DNA from: Sporosarcina limicola
GTDB taxonomy: Bacteria; Bacillota; Bacilli; Bacillales_A; Planococcaceae
Length of the DNA stretch: 64,000 bases
Direction: 5' to 3'
Assembly (NCBI RefSeq): GCF_014873855.1
Contig: NZ_JADBEL010000013.1
Coordinates: 1 to 64,000 of the forward strand
Shown: positions 28,803-38,057 of the stretch, one piece after another
Layout of the letters: every line of letters starts with the position of its first letter
Position numbering within the stretch: position 1 is the stretch's first letter
The notes under the pieces: generated by a model
What the model saw: only the letters and a program-made list of their open reading frames with translations
What the model was told of the DNA's origin: nothing
Database searches by the model: none
Made by a program: the position numbers and the translations under genes

Positions 28803-29957
28803 TCAGAATTGTTTGGGCGCGAGCACAGATACCAACACGGATGATAAAATACCTATTGCTTCGTCAATTTGTTCGTTTGTTACGGTTAATGGTGGTAGTA
28901 GGCGGATGACATGTTCACCTGCTTGAACGAGTAATAAGCCCTTTTCTTCCGCTTGGTGGATAAATGTCTGGACCGCATCCTTGCATTCAATGCCCAGCAA
29001 TAATCCTGATCCTCGAATAGAAAACAATTCTTTCGGCAATAACGTTTGCAGTTTTTTAATTAAATAGCTTGATTTTTCTTCCACTTGTTGCAGAAAATCT
29101 GTTCGAAAAACATGATTGACAACGCATTGAGCAACCGCAACAGCTAATGGATTGCCACCGAAAGTTGTGCCATGTGTACCTGGTCCGAATGAATCGACTA
29201 GTTCGGCTGTTCCAAGCATCGCGCCTATTGGAAATCCTCCGCCCAGTCCCTTGGCAATCGTAATAATATCCGGTTTTAATTGTGTCTGCTCATAGGCATA
29301 ACGGGTTCCCGTTCGGCCAATACCTGTCTGTACTTCATCGGCAATCAGCAAAATGCCTGTCGATTTACAAATATCTTTAATCGACTGCGCAAAATCAACA
29401 TCGAGCTGATGGACGCCGCCCTCCCCTTGAATAACTTCAAGCATGATTGCCGCGACATCGTTATCGATTGCCGCTTCAAGTTGCTGGATGTCATTGTAAG
29501 GAACGATGCGAAATGTTTCAAGTAACGGACCGAAACCTTGACGGACCTTATCCTGTCCAGTTGCAGACATGGCACCGAACGTACGCCCGTGAAAGGATTG
29601 CTCAAACGTGATAATTATATTTTTTTTCGTATGTTTCCGAACTAGTTTAATAGCTGCTTCGTTCGCTTCGGCACCGCTATTACAAAAGAACGCATGACTT
29701 AAATGTGTATCTTTCATAAGGGCAGAGGCTAGTTCTTCCTGTTCCGGACTTTCAAATAAATTCGAAACATGCCATAGTTTTTCACTTTGCTGTTGGATGG
29801 CATGAACAATCGCTGGATGTGCATGACCAAGACTAACGACTGCGATGCCGCTTATAAAATCGAGATAATTTTTTCCTGTGTCATCTGTTACGACTGTCCC
29901 CTGCCCTTTTACAAGATGAACAGGACGACGGGCGTAATTTTTGAATAAGCTACTCAT
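28803..29957 (-). CDS. argD: Acetylornithine aminotransferase
   Basis: A 384-residue class III PLP aminotransferase acting on N-acetylglutamate semialdehyde. Landmarks are FCNSGAEANEAAIKLVRK (phosphate binding), SFHGRTFGAMSATGQ, LLIADEVQTGIGRTG, and the PLP lysine in TIAKGLGGGFPIG. The start overlaps the argB stop by 4 bases. It is the last gene of argCJBD. Confidence 0.95.
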   Translation of the reverse strand: MSSLFKNYARRPVHLVKGQGTVVTDDTGKNYLDFISGIAVVSLGHAHPAIVHAIQQQSEKLWHVSNLFESPEQEELASALMKDTHLSHAFFCNSGAEANEAAIKLVRKHTKKNIIITFEQSFHGRTFGAMSATGQDKVRQGFGPLLETFRIVPYNDIQQLEAAIDNDVAAIMLEVIQGEGGVHQLDVDFAQSIKDICKSTGILLIADEVQTGIGRTGTRYAYEQTQLKPDIITIAKGLGGGFPIGAMLGTAELVDSFGPGTHGTTFGGNPLAVAVAQCVVNHVFRTDFLQQVEEKSSYLIKKLQTLLPKELFSIRGSGLLLGIECKDAVQTFIHQAEEKGLLLVQAGEHVIRLLPPLTVTNEQIDEAIGILSSVLVSVLAPKQF

Positions 29958-30733
29958 GCTAAAACCTCCTCATGTGCAATAACGGTCCCAAGCAGTTGTT
30001 GACCGACAATCTGGACAGATGGGATGCCTGCCCCTAAACAATCAAGCGCTGCTTTCACTTTTGGTAACATCCCACCGTAGATTTCACCAGATTCAATCCA
30101 CTGTGAAATCGCAGTGAGAGATGCAATATGTTGTACTTTGCCTTCGATTTTAATGCCTGGTGTATCAGTTACCAACAAAAGACTATCCGCACACATGCTA
30201 AGGGCAATCTTACTTGCGACTGTATCCGCATTAATATTAAGGGAAATCCCATTAGTAGTTGACCCAATACATGAAATAACAGGGACAAGACCGACATCCA
30301 GCATTTTTTCAATTAATTCCGAACGGACTTGCTGAATTTCACCAACAAACCCATAGACAGCTTCATCTAGAAATGAACAACTAAGGAGTTTTCCATCGTA
30401 CCCGCTAAGTCCGATTGCCTCGATTCCTTCCCTGTTTAAATGATGGACAAGAGCCGGATTCACTTGACCAATCAGTGTCGACTGAACGATGCGAACAGCC
30501 TCTTTCGATGTGACACGAATGCCATTCAGCACTGTAGAGGTCACATTGTTAGCGGCAAGTTCTTGGTTGATTTCAGGTCCTCCACCGTGTACGAGTATAA
30601 GTTCATACCCTGCATCTTGTAGTCGCTTAAAATTCGCGAAAAAGTCTTTAGTTAATTCCGCAAGCATACTGCCTCCTAATTTAATGACCATTCGCTTACG
30701 AGCGGTAGGTTGCGTTGATTTGGACATAGTCAT
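29954..30733 (-). CDS. argB: Acetylglutamate kinase
   Basis: A 259-residue amino-acid kinase. It has VIKLGGSML, LVHGGGPEINQEL, the NAD-like loop GLSGYDGKLL, and NINADTVASKIA. It phosphorylates N-acetylglutamate. The ATG at 30733 has GGGGTG upstream and overlaps argJ by 38 bases; a later ATG at 30691 would give a shorter form without a ribosome site. There is no clear N-terminal arginine-sensing helix, so feedback inhibition may be weak, consistent with the ArgJ-based cyclic pathway. Confidence 0.93.
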   Translation of the reverse strand: MTMSKSTQPTARKRMVIKLGGSMLAELTKDFFANFKRLQDAGYELILVHGGGPEINQELAANNVTSTVLNGIRVTSKEAVRIVQSTLIGQVNPALVHHLNREGIEAIGLSGYDGKLLSCSFLDEAVYGFVGEIQQVRSELIEKMLDVGLVPVISCIGSTTNGISLNINADTVASKIALSMCADSLLLVTDTPGIKIEGKVQHIASLTAISQWIESGEIYGGMLPKVKAALDCLGAGIPSVQIVGQQLLGTVIAHEEVLA

Positions 30734-31922
30734 ATGTTAAATCGCACCCCCATGCTTTTCCCTGTCCACTCCCTTGACTAAGTTGGACAACTATTTTCAC
30801 TTCAGGTTGTTTTAAATAGCTGATAAGTTTTTCTTCGGAGTATTCGATAGGTTCGCCTTTTTCAACGACCGTTATCTTCCCGATTTGAATGGAAATGGCA
30901 TCAGGATCCACTGTTGCCCCACTGTATCCAACCGCCGCAATAATTCTTCCCCAGTTCGCATCACAACCAAAGACGGCTGTTTTAACGAGAGGTGAACCGA
31001 CAACCGTTTTAGCAATCTTACGCGCTTCCTCATCCGAAACCGCACCTTTTACTTCAGCCTCGATGAGTTTCGTCGCACCTTCCCCGTCTTTTGCAATCAT
31101 TTTTGCAAGGTCTTGTGAAACTGCATGCAAAGCTTGGACAAATACTTCCCAATCAGGATGCGCCGGTGTCAATGTTACATTGCCTGCCATACCATTTGCC
31201 AATAGAAGAACCATGTCGTTCGTGGATGTATCTCCATCGACAGTAATGGCGTTGAACGTCAGATTAGTAACCGACTTAAGCGCTGCTTGTAAATGGACTG
31301 ATTCGACGTTCGCATCTGTTGTGATAAAACCGAGCATCGTCGCCATGTTTGGATTGATCATCCCTGATCCTTTTGCTGTTCCTGCAATAATGATTTCCTT
31401 GCCGTCGATTAGGGCACAATAAGCTGTATTTTTCGTTATGGTATCTGTCGTCAAGATAGCTTGCGAAAAATGGATAGATCCTTCTAACTGGCTATTGGGT
31501 TCAAGCTTATGGATTCCTTTGACGATTGGTTCCATACGCATCAACTCACCAATTACACCCGTAGAAGCAACGCCGACCAAATTCGGTGAAATGCCCAATT
31601 TTTCTGCAGTTTCAACTTGCATCAAGCGTGCATCTACCATTCCTTGTTTCCCTGTACATGCGTTGGCATTTCCGGAATTTATAATAATAGCCTGCATTTT
31701 ACCCATCTTTTTCACAGCTTCTTTTGTAACAAGTAAGGGGGCCGCTTGAACTGCATTTGTCGTAAAAACGCCCGCAACACTGGCTGGAACTTCACTCACA
31801 AGCAGCGCTAAATCATGTTTCTTATATTTAATTCCGCAATGAATACCTGCTGCTTTGAAACCGAGTGGAGATACAATATTGTTCCCGGAAATACGTTTCA
31901 TCACCGACACTGTTGTCGTCAT
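30696..31922 (-). CDS. argJ: Bifunctional ornithine acetyltransferase / N-acetylglutamate synthase
   Basis: A 408-residue Ntn-type enzyme that recycles acetyl groups from acetylornithine to glutamate. The self-cleavage site is the Ala-Thr bond in NPNMATMLGF, so the new N-terminal threonine is the nucleophile. IIINSGNANACTG and FGCDANWGRIIAAVGYSG are further signatures. It lies between argC (13 bases) and argB (overlap). Whether it is mono- or bifunctional cannot be told from sequence. Confidence 0.95.
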   Translation of the reverse strand: MTTTVSVMKRISGNNIVSPLGFKAAGIHCGIKYKKHDLALLVSEVPASVAGVFTTNAVQAAPLLVTKEAVKKMGKMQAIIINSGNANACTGKQGMVDARLMQVETAEKLGISPNLVGVASTGVIGELMRMEPIVKGIHKLEPNSQLEGSIHFSQAILTTDTITKNTAYCALIDGKEIIIAGTAKGSGMINPNMATMLGFITTDANVESVHLQAALKSVTNLTFNAITVDGDTSTNDMVLLLANGMAGNVTLTPAHPDWEVFVQALHAVSQDLAKMIAKDGEGATKLIEAEVKGAVSDEEARKIAKTVVGSPLVKTAVFGCDANWGRIIAAVGYSGATVDPDAISIQIGKITVVEKGEPIEYSEEKLISYLKQPEVKIVVQLSQGSGQGKAWGCDLTYDYVQINATYRS

Positions 31923-31935
31923 AGTACTCCTCCTA

Positions 31936-32970
31936 TTATATGAATGATGGGACCAGTGACAGGCCCGTTATTTCTTCTAAATCGAATTGAACATTCATAT
32001 TTTGAATTGCCTGCCCTGCAGCTCCCTTGACCAGATTGTCGATGACCGAAACAATTGTTGCACGGTTGGTCCTTGGGTCGACTTTTACGTAGAGATCACA
32101 GTAGTTTGAGCCATAGACTTGATTGGTTCCAAACTTATTCGTCTCTCTTATGACACGGACGAATGGATGATTGGCATATGTTTCCTCAAGACAGCTAACC
32201 AGCTGCGCCTCTGTAACGCCTTCCATAACACGCGCATAACTTGTCGTTAGAATTCCCCGTGTCATTGGAACAAGATGCGTACTAAATGTAATTGGCGCTG
32301 CCTCACTCGCAAAGCTTGAGATAGCCTGTTCAATTTCCGGAATATGCTGGTGCTGATGCAATCGATAAATCGCTGTATTTTCATTGGTTTCACTGAAATG
32401 CGTCATTTGACTCGGTTGATTGCCCGCACCTGACACCCCACTTTTCGCATCGATAATCAGTTGACTCCCATCAATTAGCTGTTCTTTCAGTAGAGGAAGA
32501 AGTGATAAAAGAACCGCTGTCGGATAACAGCCCGGATTGGCAATTAACTGCGATTGCCGGATTTCCTTGGCATTCCATTCCGTCAGTCCGTAAACGCTTT
32601 GTTCAACTGCTAATGCGGATGCGGGTTCTTTTTTATACCATTGCTCGTAGATTGCTGAATCTTTCAGACGGAAATCTCCTGACAAATCGATAAGCCGTGG
32701 CCCTTTGCCGATTAAAGGCGGAAGAAGCTGACTCGCTACGCCGGCAGGAGCACTCGAAAAAACGACATCGAATTCAGCTAACTTTTCGGATTCAATCTTT
32801 TGAAGCGGCTGATCGTATATATTTACAAGATGTGTATACTTATGCGAAAAGACAGTTCCTTCCTCTGAAGATGTAAAAAGTATAGTATTTTCGACTTCGG
32901 GGTGGTTATGTAGTAAACGTATTAGTTCAAGTCCACCATACCCTGAAGCACCAATTATTCCCACCTTCAT
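31936..32970 (-). CDS. argC: N-acetyl-gamma-glutamyl-phosphate reductase
   Basis: A 344-residue NADPH-dependent reductase. The Rossmann motif is VGIIGASGYGGLELIRLL and the active-site cysteine is in NPGCYPTAVLLSL. The true start is the ATG at 32970, after GGGGTG; the longer frame would run back through the promoter. It is the first gene of argCJBD, with a good sigma-A promoter at 33001-33029. Confidence 0.95.
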   Translation of the reverse strand: MKVGIIGASGYGGLELIRLLHNHPEVENTILFTSSEEGTVFSHKYTHLVNIYDQPLQKIESEKLAEFDVVFSSAPAGVASQLLPPLIGKGPRLIDLSGDFRLKDSAIYEQWYKKEPASALAVEQSVYGLTEWNAKEIRQSQLIANPGCYPTAVLLSLLPLLKEQLIDGSQLIIDAKSGVSGAGNQPSQMTHFSETNENTAIYRLHQHQHIPEIEQAISSFASEAAPITFSTHLVPMTRGILTTSYARVMEGVTEAQLVSCLEETYANHPFVRVIRETNKFGTNQVYGSNYCDLYVKVDPRTNRATIVSVIDNLVKGAAGQAIQNMNVQFDLEEITGLSLVPSFI

Positions 32971-33000
32971 TTTCATCACCCCTAAAAACAAGTTAGACAT

Positions 33001-33029
33001 AGTATATACATGCATATTTATAAAGTCAA
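33001..33029 (-). promoter_or_regulatory. argC promoter
   Basis: On the minus strand TTGACT (33029-33024) and TATACT (33006-33001) are 17 bases apart. The spacer contains an AT-rich TTATAAATATGCATG that loosely resembles an ARG box. The promoter is clear; the operator is weak. Confidence 0.7.
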
Positions 33030-33182
33030 TAGTATTATTATAAGTTTCAAACACTTCATTTTTGAATGCATTTTCATTTTACATTAAAAATTGCGACTTC
33101 TTTTATTTCACCGTAATATACTAAACTTGTAACCTTTTTCCGTTTTCACCGTCTAACATGGTAAATAAAGGGGGAATATTCA

Positions 33183-34073
33183 ATGAAGGGAAAGTTATTT
33201 TTTATCCTACTATTATCAAGCCTATTCATACTACTAACGGCTTGTAGTTCAAATGATGAGAGTCTAGCTATGAAGGAGAAATCCGCTTCTGATTCAAATG
33301 AAATTGCTGTGGAAAGTGAAATGGATAAATCTTTGTTTAATTCCATAGATCAGCCTGTAGAAGAGCATAATGAAATTTCTACGAATCGAATGATTATCCA
33401 CCAAGCACAATTACAGGTGAATGTGAAAAACCTTGAACAAGCTCAGCTTGAAATCGAGAAAAAAGTGGCTGAATACGGGGGATACATAGTTGAATCGAAT
33501 GTATACCGAGAAAATGATGATATTGTTAGTGGGAATATAACTGTTCGAATTCCCGAGAAGCATTTTCAAACGTTTCTAAAGGATGCGGAAGAAAAAGCGG
33601 ATATCTTGGAGCGTAATGTGACTGGTCAGGATATTACCGAAGAATATGTCGATTTACAATCCAGGGTAAAATCCAAACGAGCAGTAGAAGCACGACTGCT
33701 TGAATTTATTGGTAAAGCACAAAAGACCGAGGACTTATTAAAAATTTCTTCTGATTTAGCTAGTGTTCAAGAAGAGATTGAAGTACTCGTTGGAAAGATG
33801 AACTACTTTGAAAACCAAACATCTTATTCTACGGTTGAAATATCGATGTTTGAAAATCGCGTTGTCGTCCCAACACTAGACGGAAAGAAATTAGATACAT
33901 GGGAAAAAACAAAAAAACAACTCGCGACAAGCACTAACTTCATGCTATCCGCTGGTTCCGGTATGATTGTCTTTTTTGTTGGAAACTTGCCCGTAATCAT
34001 CCTTCTGTCGCTTGTTGGCATAGGGATTTATTTCATCATAAAAAGGAGAAAAATGAATGAAGGGCCTAAATGA
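33183..34073 (+). CDS. DUF4349 lipoprotein
   Basis: A 296-residue exported lipoprotein. The lipobox is LLTACSS at residues 18-24. A DUF4349 domain (about 70-230) has the typical MIIHQAQLQVNVKNLEQA, GGYIVESN and ITVRIPEKHFQTFL phrases and a coiled-coil middle. A C-terminal helix (245-285) is followed by KRRK. The gene has its own upstream region and GGGGG ribosome site. Function unknown; members are membrane-anchored on the outer face. Confidence 0.85.
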   Translation: MKGKLFFILLLSSLFILLTACSSNDESLAMKEKSASDSNEIAVESEMDKSLFNSIDQPVEEHNEISTNRMIIHQAQLQVNVKNLEQAQLEIEKKVAEYGGYIVESNVYRENDDIVSGNITVRIPEKHFQTFLKDAEEKADILERNVTGQDITEEYVDLQSRVKSKRAVEARLLEFIGKAQKTEDLLKISSDLASVQEEIEVLVGKMNYFENQTSYSTVEISMFENRVVVPTLDGKKLDTWEKTKKQLATSTNFMLSAGSGMIVFFVGNLPVIILLSLVGIGIYFIIKRRKMNEGPK

Positions 34074-34104
34074 AACTATTTTTCAACAAGGATAGTATGC
34101 TATA

Positions 34105-34123
34105 ATTAGTATCTGGTACTAAC
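34105..34123. promoter_or_regulatory. FapR operator upstream of fabI
   Basis: ATTAGTATCTGGTACTAAC matches the FapR box (TTAGTACCTRGTACTAA) with one change and overlaps a TATAAT at 34101-34106. FapR-malonyl-CoA control of fatty-acid synthesis would therefore reach fabI. Confidence 0.8.
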
Positions 34124-34164
34124 GATAGGTATTAGCTATTGCATATTTGAATTGGGAGGCTACT

Positions 34165-34944
34165 ATGGGCGATTTATTGAAATTAAAAGGGAAAAATATT
34201 GTGGTGATGGGTGTTGCCAATGAACGAAGTCTTGCTTGGGGAGTGGCTAAAGCGCTATTTGCAGTCGGTGCGAATGTCATTTTCACTTATCGCAAAGAGC
34301 GTTCGCTAGCGAAACTTGAAAAGATGTTGAGCGCAAATGCGTATGAGGCGAAACTAATTACGCAATGTGATGTCAACGAAGACGAGAGTATTCACTCGGC
34401 GTTTACAAAAATCGGCGAAGGAGTCGGCACGATCCACGGTGTTGTCCACTCGCTTGCGTTCGCACATGCGGAAGATTTGAAAAATGATTTCATTGAGACG
34501 ACAAGAAGTGGCTATGCTTTTGCGCAGGATACGAGTGCTTATTCGCTTATTGCAACGGCAAAAGAAGCGCGTCCTTATATGACGGATGGCGGTTCAATTG
34601 TGACAATGAGTTATTTAGGAGCTGAACGCGTACTTCCTGGTTATAACGTTATGGGTGTTGCAAAAGCAGCCCTTGAGGCGTCTGTGAAATATTTGGCATC
34701 AGATTTAGGCAAGGATAATATCCGGGTCAATGCGATTTCGGCTGGTGCGATTCGTACGTTATCAGCGAAAGGGATTTCCTCTTTCAATACAATTTTGTCT
34801 AAAATCGAAGAAACTGCACCACTTAAACGGAATGTGACGCAGGAAGAAGTGGCCGATATGACGATAGCCATTTTGAGTAATCTTTCCCGCGGCGTCACTG
34901 GGGAAATTGTATATGTGGATGGCGGATATAATATTATGGGATAA
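34165..34944 (+). CDS. fabI: Enoyl-[acyl-carrier-protein] reductase (NADH), FabI type
   Basis: A 259-residue short-chain dehydrogenase-like enzyme that does the last reduction of fatty-acid elongation. It has GVANERSLAWGVAKAL near the start, HSLAFA, and the Yx6K pair YNVMGVAK typical of FabI, plus DGGYNIMG at the end. It is the target class of triclosan. The ATG at 34165 has GGGAGG upstream. It is monocistronic, under a FapR box, with a terminator right after the stop. Confidence 0.95.
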   Translation: MGDLLKLKGKNIVVMGVANERSLAWGVAKALFAVGANVIFTYRKERSLAKLEKMLSANAYEAKLITQCDVNEDESIHSAFTKIGEGVGTIHGVVHSLAFAHAEDLKNDFIETTRSGYAFAQDTSAYSLIATAKEARPYMTDGGSIVTMSYLGAERVLPGYNVMGVAKAALEASVKYLASDLGKDNIRVNAISAGAIRTLSAKGISSFNTILSKIEETAPLKRNVTQEEVADMTIAILSNLSRGVTGEIVYVDGGYNIMG

Positions 34945-34986
34945 AAAAACGGACGAACCAGGTAGATGGTTCGTCCGTTTTTGTAT
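34944..34986 (+). terminator. fabI terminator
   Basis: AAACGGACGAACCA pairs with TGGTTCGTCCGTTT around a short loop, with a T run following. Confidence 0.9.
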
Positions 34987-35119
34987 TGGCTATTGTTCAG
35001 TTTTAGGTTTTCCCTTTTTTATAAATTTTCACTCGAAATTAATGCCTGAGAATGGTATACTGTTTACAAATTGAAAGAAATGCTCGGAAAATAATTGTGA
35101 CTTGCTAGGAGGCATACGT

Positions 35120-35413
35120 GTGGAAGCTATGTTTAAAGAAATACTTCATGAATTGAAGAATGTTAATGGTCGGTTGGATTCTATGGATATACGAATGAGT
35201 TCTTTGGAGCAGGGACAATTCGAAATACGTAAAGACCTAGCTGAACTGAAGGGTAATCATCTTGAAATGAAAAAGGATTTGGTCGATAGTTTCAGTATCT
35301 TCAATAATTCGATTGAGCATTTAGCTGAAAGTAGGACTCTCGCCTTGAATGATCGCATCTTCAATGCTGAAGTCGAAATTCAAAAAATAAAACGGCACCA
35401 GCAAACTAGTTAA
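35120..35413 (+). CDS. Small coiled-coil protein of unknown function
   Basis: A 97-residue protein, mostly one long heptad-patterned helix (LHELKNVNGRLDSMDIRMSSLEQ ... LAELKGNH). Such proteins are common in Bacillales and have no known function. The start is GTG at 35120, with AGGAGG 7 bases upstream; an ATG at 35129 is the alternative. It stands between two terminators. Confidence 0.65.
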   Translation: MEAMFKEILHELKNVNGRLDSMDIRMSSLEQGQFEIRKDLAELKGNHLEMKKDLVDSFSIFNNSIEHLAESRTLALNDRIFNAEVEIQKIKRHQQTS

Positions 35414-35427
35414 TCCCATTTAAATTA

Positions 35428-35465
35428 AAGAGAGGAGCTCTCCATAATGGATAGCTCCTCTTTTC
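35428..35465. terminator. Bidirectional terminator between the coiled-coil gene and argH
   Basis: AGAGGAGCT pairs with AGCTCCTCT, with an inner CTCCAT/ATGGAT pairing and a T run on the plus strand. It serves both convergent genes. Confidence 0.75.
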
Positions 35466-36794
35466 TTACTTCCCTACTTCTTTCATCAACTTCTTATTCC
35501 CTTTGGTCAGGATATTTTCATAGTCAATGTAGTCGTAGATGTCATCTGTTATATGGTTGCTGAACTTCGCTAATTCTTCAATCGTCAGGTCCTCAATCGC
35601 TTTTTTCTGCTGCTCACAATAGATGATTAGCTTGCCGACAATTTCGTGGGCGTCACGGAAGGCGGTTCCTTTACTCACTAAATAATCGGCGACTTCGGTT
35701 GCGTTGAGAAAACCGGCTTTGATGGCCATTTTCATATGGTCAGCGTTGACGTGTAATGTATCAATCATTTTCGACATAATTTCGATGCAGTCCATGACGG
35801 TATCGAGTGCGTCGAAGAATTGCTCTTTATCTTCCTGCATGTCTTTGTTGTATGTCAATGGAAGTCCTTTTAATGTCGTTAATAGCGCGAATAGTGAGCC
35901 GTAAACACGACCCGTTTTCCCGCGAATCAATTCTGCCGCATCTGGATTTTTCTTTTGCGGCATAATGCTGCTGCCTGTTGAGTAAGCATCGGACATTGTG
36001 ATGAATTTAAATTCTTGACTGCTCCATAAAATGAGTTCTTCACTCAATCTACTTAGATGCATCATGATGATTGAGAAATCCGACATTAATTCGAGTAAAT
36101 AATCACGGTCACTGACACCGTCAAGGAAGTTATCCACTGGTTTAGCGAATCCTAATAATACCGTTGTAATGTCGCGATCGATACGATGCGTTGTCCCTGC
36201 GAGCGCGCCGCATCCGAGCGGGTTTTCATCCAAAATATCGATGGCATTTGCAATTCGTTTTTTGTCACGCTTGAACATTTGTGCATAAGCCCCGAGATGA
36301 TGGCTGAATGTCACGACTTGTGCACGTTGTAAATGTGTATAACCTGGCATAATGACGTTGTTCTCCGCACCTTTTGTATGCAATGAATCGATGAGCATTT
36401 GGAGATGGTTCATTACATTCGCCGCAGTGTGTTTTGCGTGCAAACGCATGTCGACTGCGACTTGGTCATTTCGGCTACGCGCAGTGTGTAACTTTTTCCC
36501 TGTCTCGCCGATGCGTTCTGTTAAGTGCATTTCGACGAAAGAGTGAATATCTTCGTAGTTTCCTTCGATTTTCAGATTGCCAGCGTCGATGTCATTCCGG
36601 ATGGATTCAAGTCCATTTACAAGTAGTTCGCCCTCTTCTGGCGTCAATAAATCACAATGAACAAGCATCGTGACGTGCGCCAAACTCCCAGCAATATCTT
36701 CTTTATATAAACGATGGTCCACTGGTAACGATGTATTAAATTGTTCCATGATTTCATCTGCACGGCTTGTAAATCGCCCGCCCCAAAGTTTCAT
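35466..36794 (-). CDS. argH: Argininosuccinate lyase
   Basis: A 442-residue fumarase-superfamily enzyme that splits argininosuccinate into arginine and fumarate. It starts KLWGGRF and has HTARSRNDQV, MPGYTHLQRAQ, and the signature GSSIMPQKKNPD. argG, which usually precedes it, is not here, so argH is a separate unit with its own promoter and ARG box. The length is slightly below the usual 455-465 residues, but all catalytic blocks are present. Confidence 0.95.
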   Translation of the reverse strand: MKLWGGRFTSRADEIMEQFNTSLPVDHRLYKEDIAGSLAHVTMLVHCDLLTPEEGELLVNGLESIRNDIDAGNLKIEGNYEDIHSFVEMHLTERIGETGKKLHTARSRNDQVAVDMRLHAKHTAANVMNHLQMLIDSLHTKGAENNVIMPGYTHLQRAQVVTFSHHLGAYAQMFKRDKKRIANAIDILDENPLGCGALAGTTHRIDRDITTVLLGFAKPVDNFLDGVSDRDYLLELMSDFSIIMMHLSRLSEELILWSSQEFKFITMSDAYSTGSSIMPQKKNPDAAELIRGKTGRVYGSLFALLTTLKGLPLTYNKDMQEDKEQFFDALDTVMDCIEIMSKMIDTLHVNADHMKMAIKAGFLNATEVADYLVSKGTAFRDAHEIVGKLIIYCEQQKKAIEDLTIEELAKFSNHITDDIYDYIDYENILTKGNKKLMKEVGK

Positions 36795-36814
36795 CTATAC
36801 TCAAACCCTTCAAG

Positions 36815-36866
36815 TGAATTATTATGCATTTATATGTATTATAATTCTTTACTAGTTGGATTGCAA
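36815..36866 (-). promoter_or_regulatory. argH promoter with ARG box
   Basis: On the minus strand TTGCAA (36866-36861) and TATAAT (36843-36838) are 17 bases apart. Just downstream, TGAATTATTATGCA at 36815-36828 matches the ArgR/AhrC box TGAATWWWWATTCA with one change. Arginine repression is therefore likely. Confidence 0.7.
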
Positions 36867-36915
36867 CATCCAGTTCCCTATTTCGATGATTCAGCAGAAA
36901 TAAAAACCCATTTCC

Positions 36916-36944
36916 TTGCCAGACTAGTACCAACATGGTATAAT
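36916..36944 (+). promoter_or_regulatory. Promoter of the CDF transporter gene
   Basis: TTGCCA and TATAAT are separated by 17 bases on the plus strand. The start of transcription would be near 36951, leaving a 143-base leader before the ATG at 37094. Confidence 0.65.
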
Positions 36945-37022
36945 TTCGAGACTTAAACATAGAATGAGTTGATAAGCTTGATTAACATAAAGGTTTACCA
37001 CTATTTTCATAAATTTATCCGT

Positions 37023-37056
37023 ACCCCCTGACTGTAGCTCGTCAGGGGTTTTTTGT
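37023..37056 (+). terminator. Intrinsic terminator inside the CDF leader (possible attenuator)
   Basis: CCCCTGAC pairs with GTCAGGGG around TGTAGCTC, followed by TTTTTTG. It lies downstream of a good promoter and 38 bases before the CDF start, with no other gene it could end (argH is divergent). This is the layout of riboswitch or attenuation control. The 72-base region before it does not match a metal riboswitch class I know. Confidence 0.6.
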
Positions 37057-37093
37057 TGCCTTGGGGAAAGAAAAAAATGGGAGGTTATATCTT

Positions 37094-38002
37094 ATGAACA
37101 CTAACAACAATAGCTACTCCATTTCTTCACTTATTGCGGTCTGGATCAGTCTAATCAGCAATATTTTACTGACTGTTTTAAAAATAACCGTTGGTGCATT
37201 GTTCAACAGTCCTGTTCTTTTAGCAGATGGATTCCATAATGCTGGGGATGTCGTTGCATCAGGGGCTGCGTTAACATCAATGCGCATTTCGCAACGCCCA
37301 GCCGATGATGATCATCCGTATGGGCATGGGAAAGCGGAAATTATCAGTTCGGCCATTGTTGCCATTATTTTAGGGTTGGCCGCTCTTTATATCGCATACG
37401 AAGCGATCTCCGCGTTCTTTGAAAATCCTGTCAAAGGGAGTTTTCTCGCTTTAATCACCGCAGTTATTTCCCTTGTCTGGAAACAAGCGTTGTACATGTA
37501 TACAATTCGGATTGGAAAATTGACAAATAGTAAAGGGTTAATCGCCACTGCTCTTGACCATCTTGCTGATGTCTATGCTTCCCTTGCGGCTGTTTTAGGG
37601 ATTGGTCTTTCAATAGTCGGAGATGCTTTTCAAATCCCTTGGATGGCGTACGGGGATCCTTTTGCCGGTATTATCGTATCTGCTTTGGTTCTGCGACTTG
37701 CTTACGGAATGGGAAAAGAGGCAATGGATGTTTTAATGGAGACAAATGTGAGTACCACACGTTTGGATGAGTTCTCCTCTTTAATCCTCTCGATCCCAAA
37801 AGTAAAGCGCATTGACCGACTACGCGCCCGTGAACACGGCCATTATATTCTTGTAGATCTTCGCATTGGTGTCCCAGCTGATTTAACAATTCAAGAAGGT
37901 CATGATATTTCAAGCTCCATTCGAAATATGATTATGGACCAACATACAGATGTCGATGAAGTATTGATCCATTTAAATCCATGGTATTCCGAACAGAATT
38001 GA
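37094..38002 (+). CDS. Cation diffusion facilitator (CDF) metal exporter
   Basis: A 302-residue six-helix transporter. Metal-site helices are seen in LLADGFHNAGDVVAS (helix 2; DGxHNxxD) and TALDHLADVYAS (helix 5; DHxxD), with HPYGHGKAE between helices 2 and 3. The C-terminal cytoplasmic domain (about 215-300) is the ferredoxin-like CDF dimerisation domain. The first acidic motif is DxxxND-like with an Asn, and metal choice (Zn, Mn or Fe) is not decided by sequence. The ATG at 37094 follows GGGAGG. Confidence 0.9.
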   Translation: MNTNNNSYSISSLIAVWISLISNILLTVLKITVGALFNSPVLLADGFHNAGDVVASGAALTSMRISQRPADDDHPYGHGKAEIISSAIVAIILGLAALYIAYEAISAFFENPVKGSFLALITAVISLVWKQALYMYTIRIGKLTNSKGLIATALDHLADVYASLAAVLGIGLSIVGDAFQIPWMAYGDPFAGIIVSALVLRLAYGMGKEAMDVLMETNVSTTRLDEFSSLILSIPKVKRIDRLRAREHGHYILVDLRIGVPADLTIQEGHDISSSIRNMIMDQHTDVDEVLIHLNPWYSEQN

Positions 38003-38057
38003 AAGCCTAGCAGCGCGATGTAAGATATACTAGTGAGAGTAAAGGAGTTGCTTGGAT

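Noticed and set aside
33001-33029. A firm ArgR operator at argC
   Set aside because: The AT-rich spacer matches the ARG box with three or more changes. Only the promoter is well supported; the argH site is much better.
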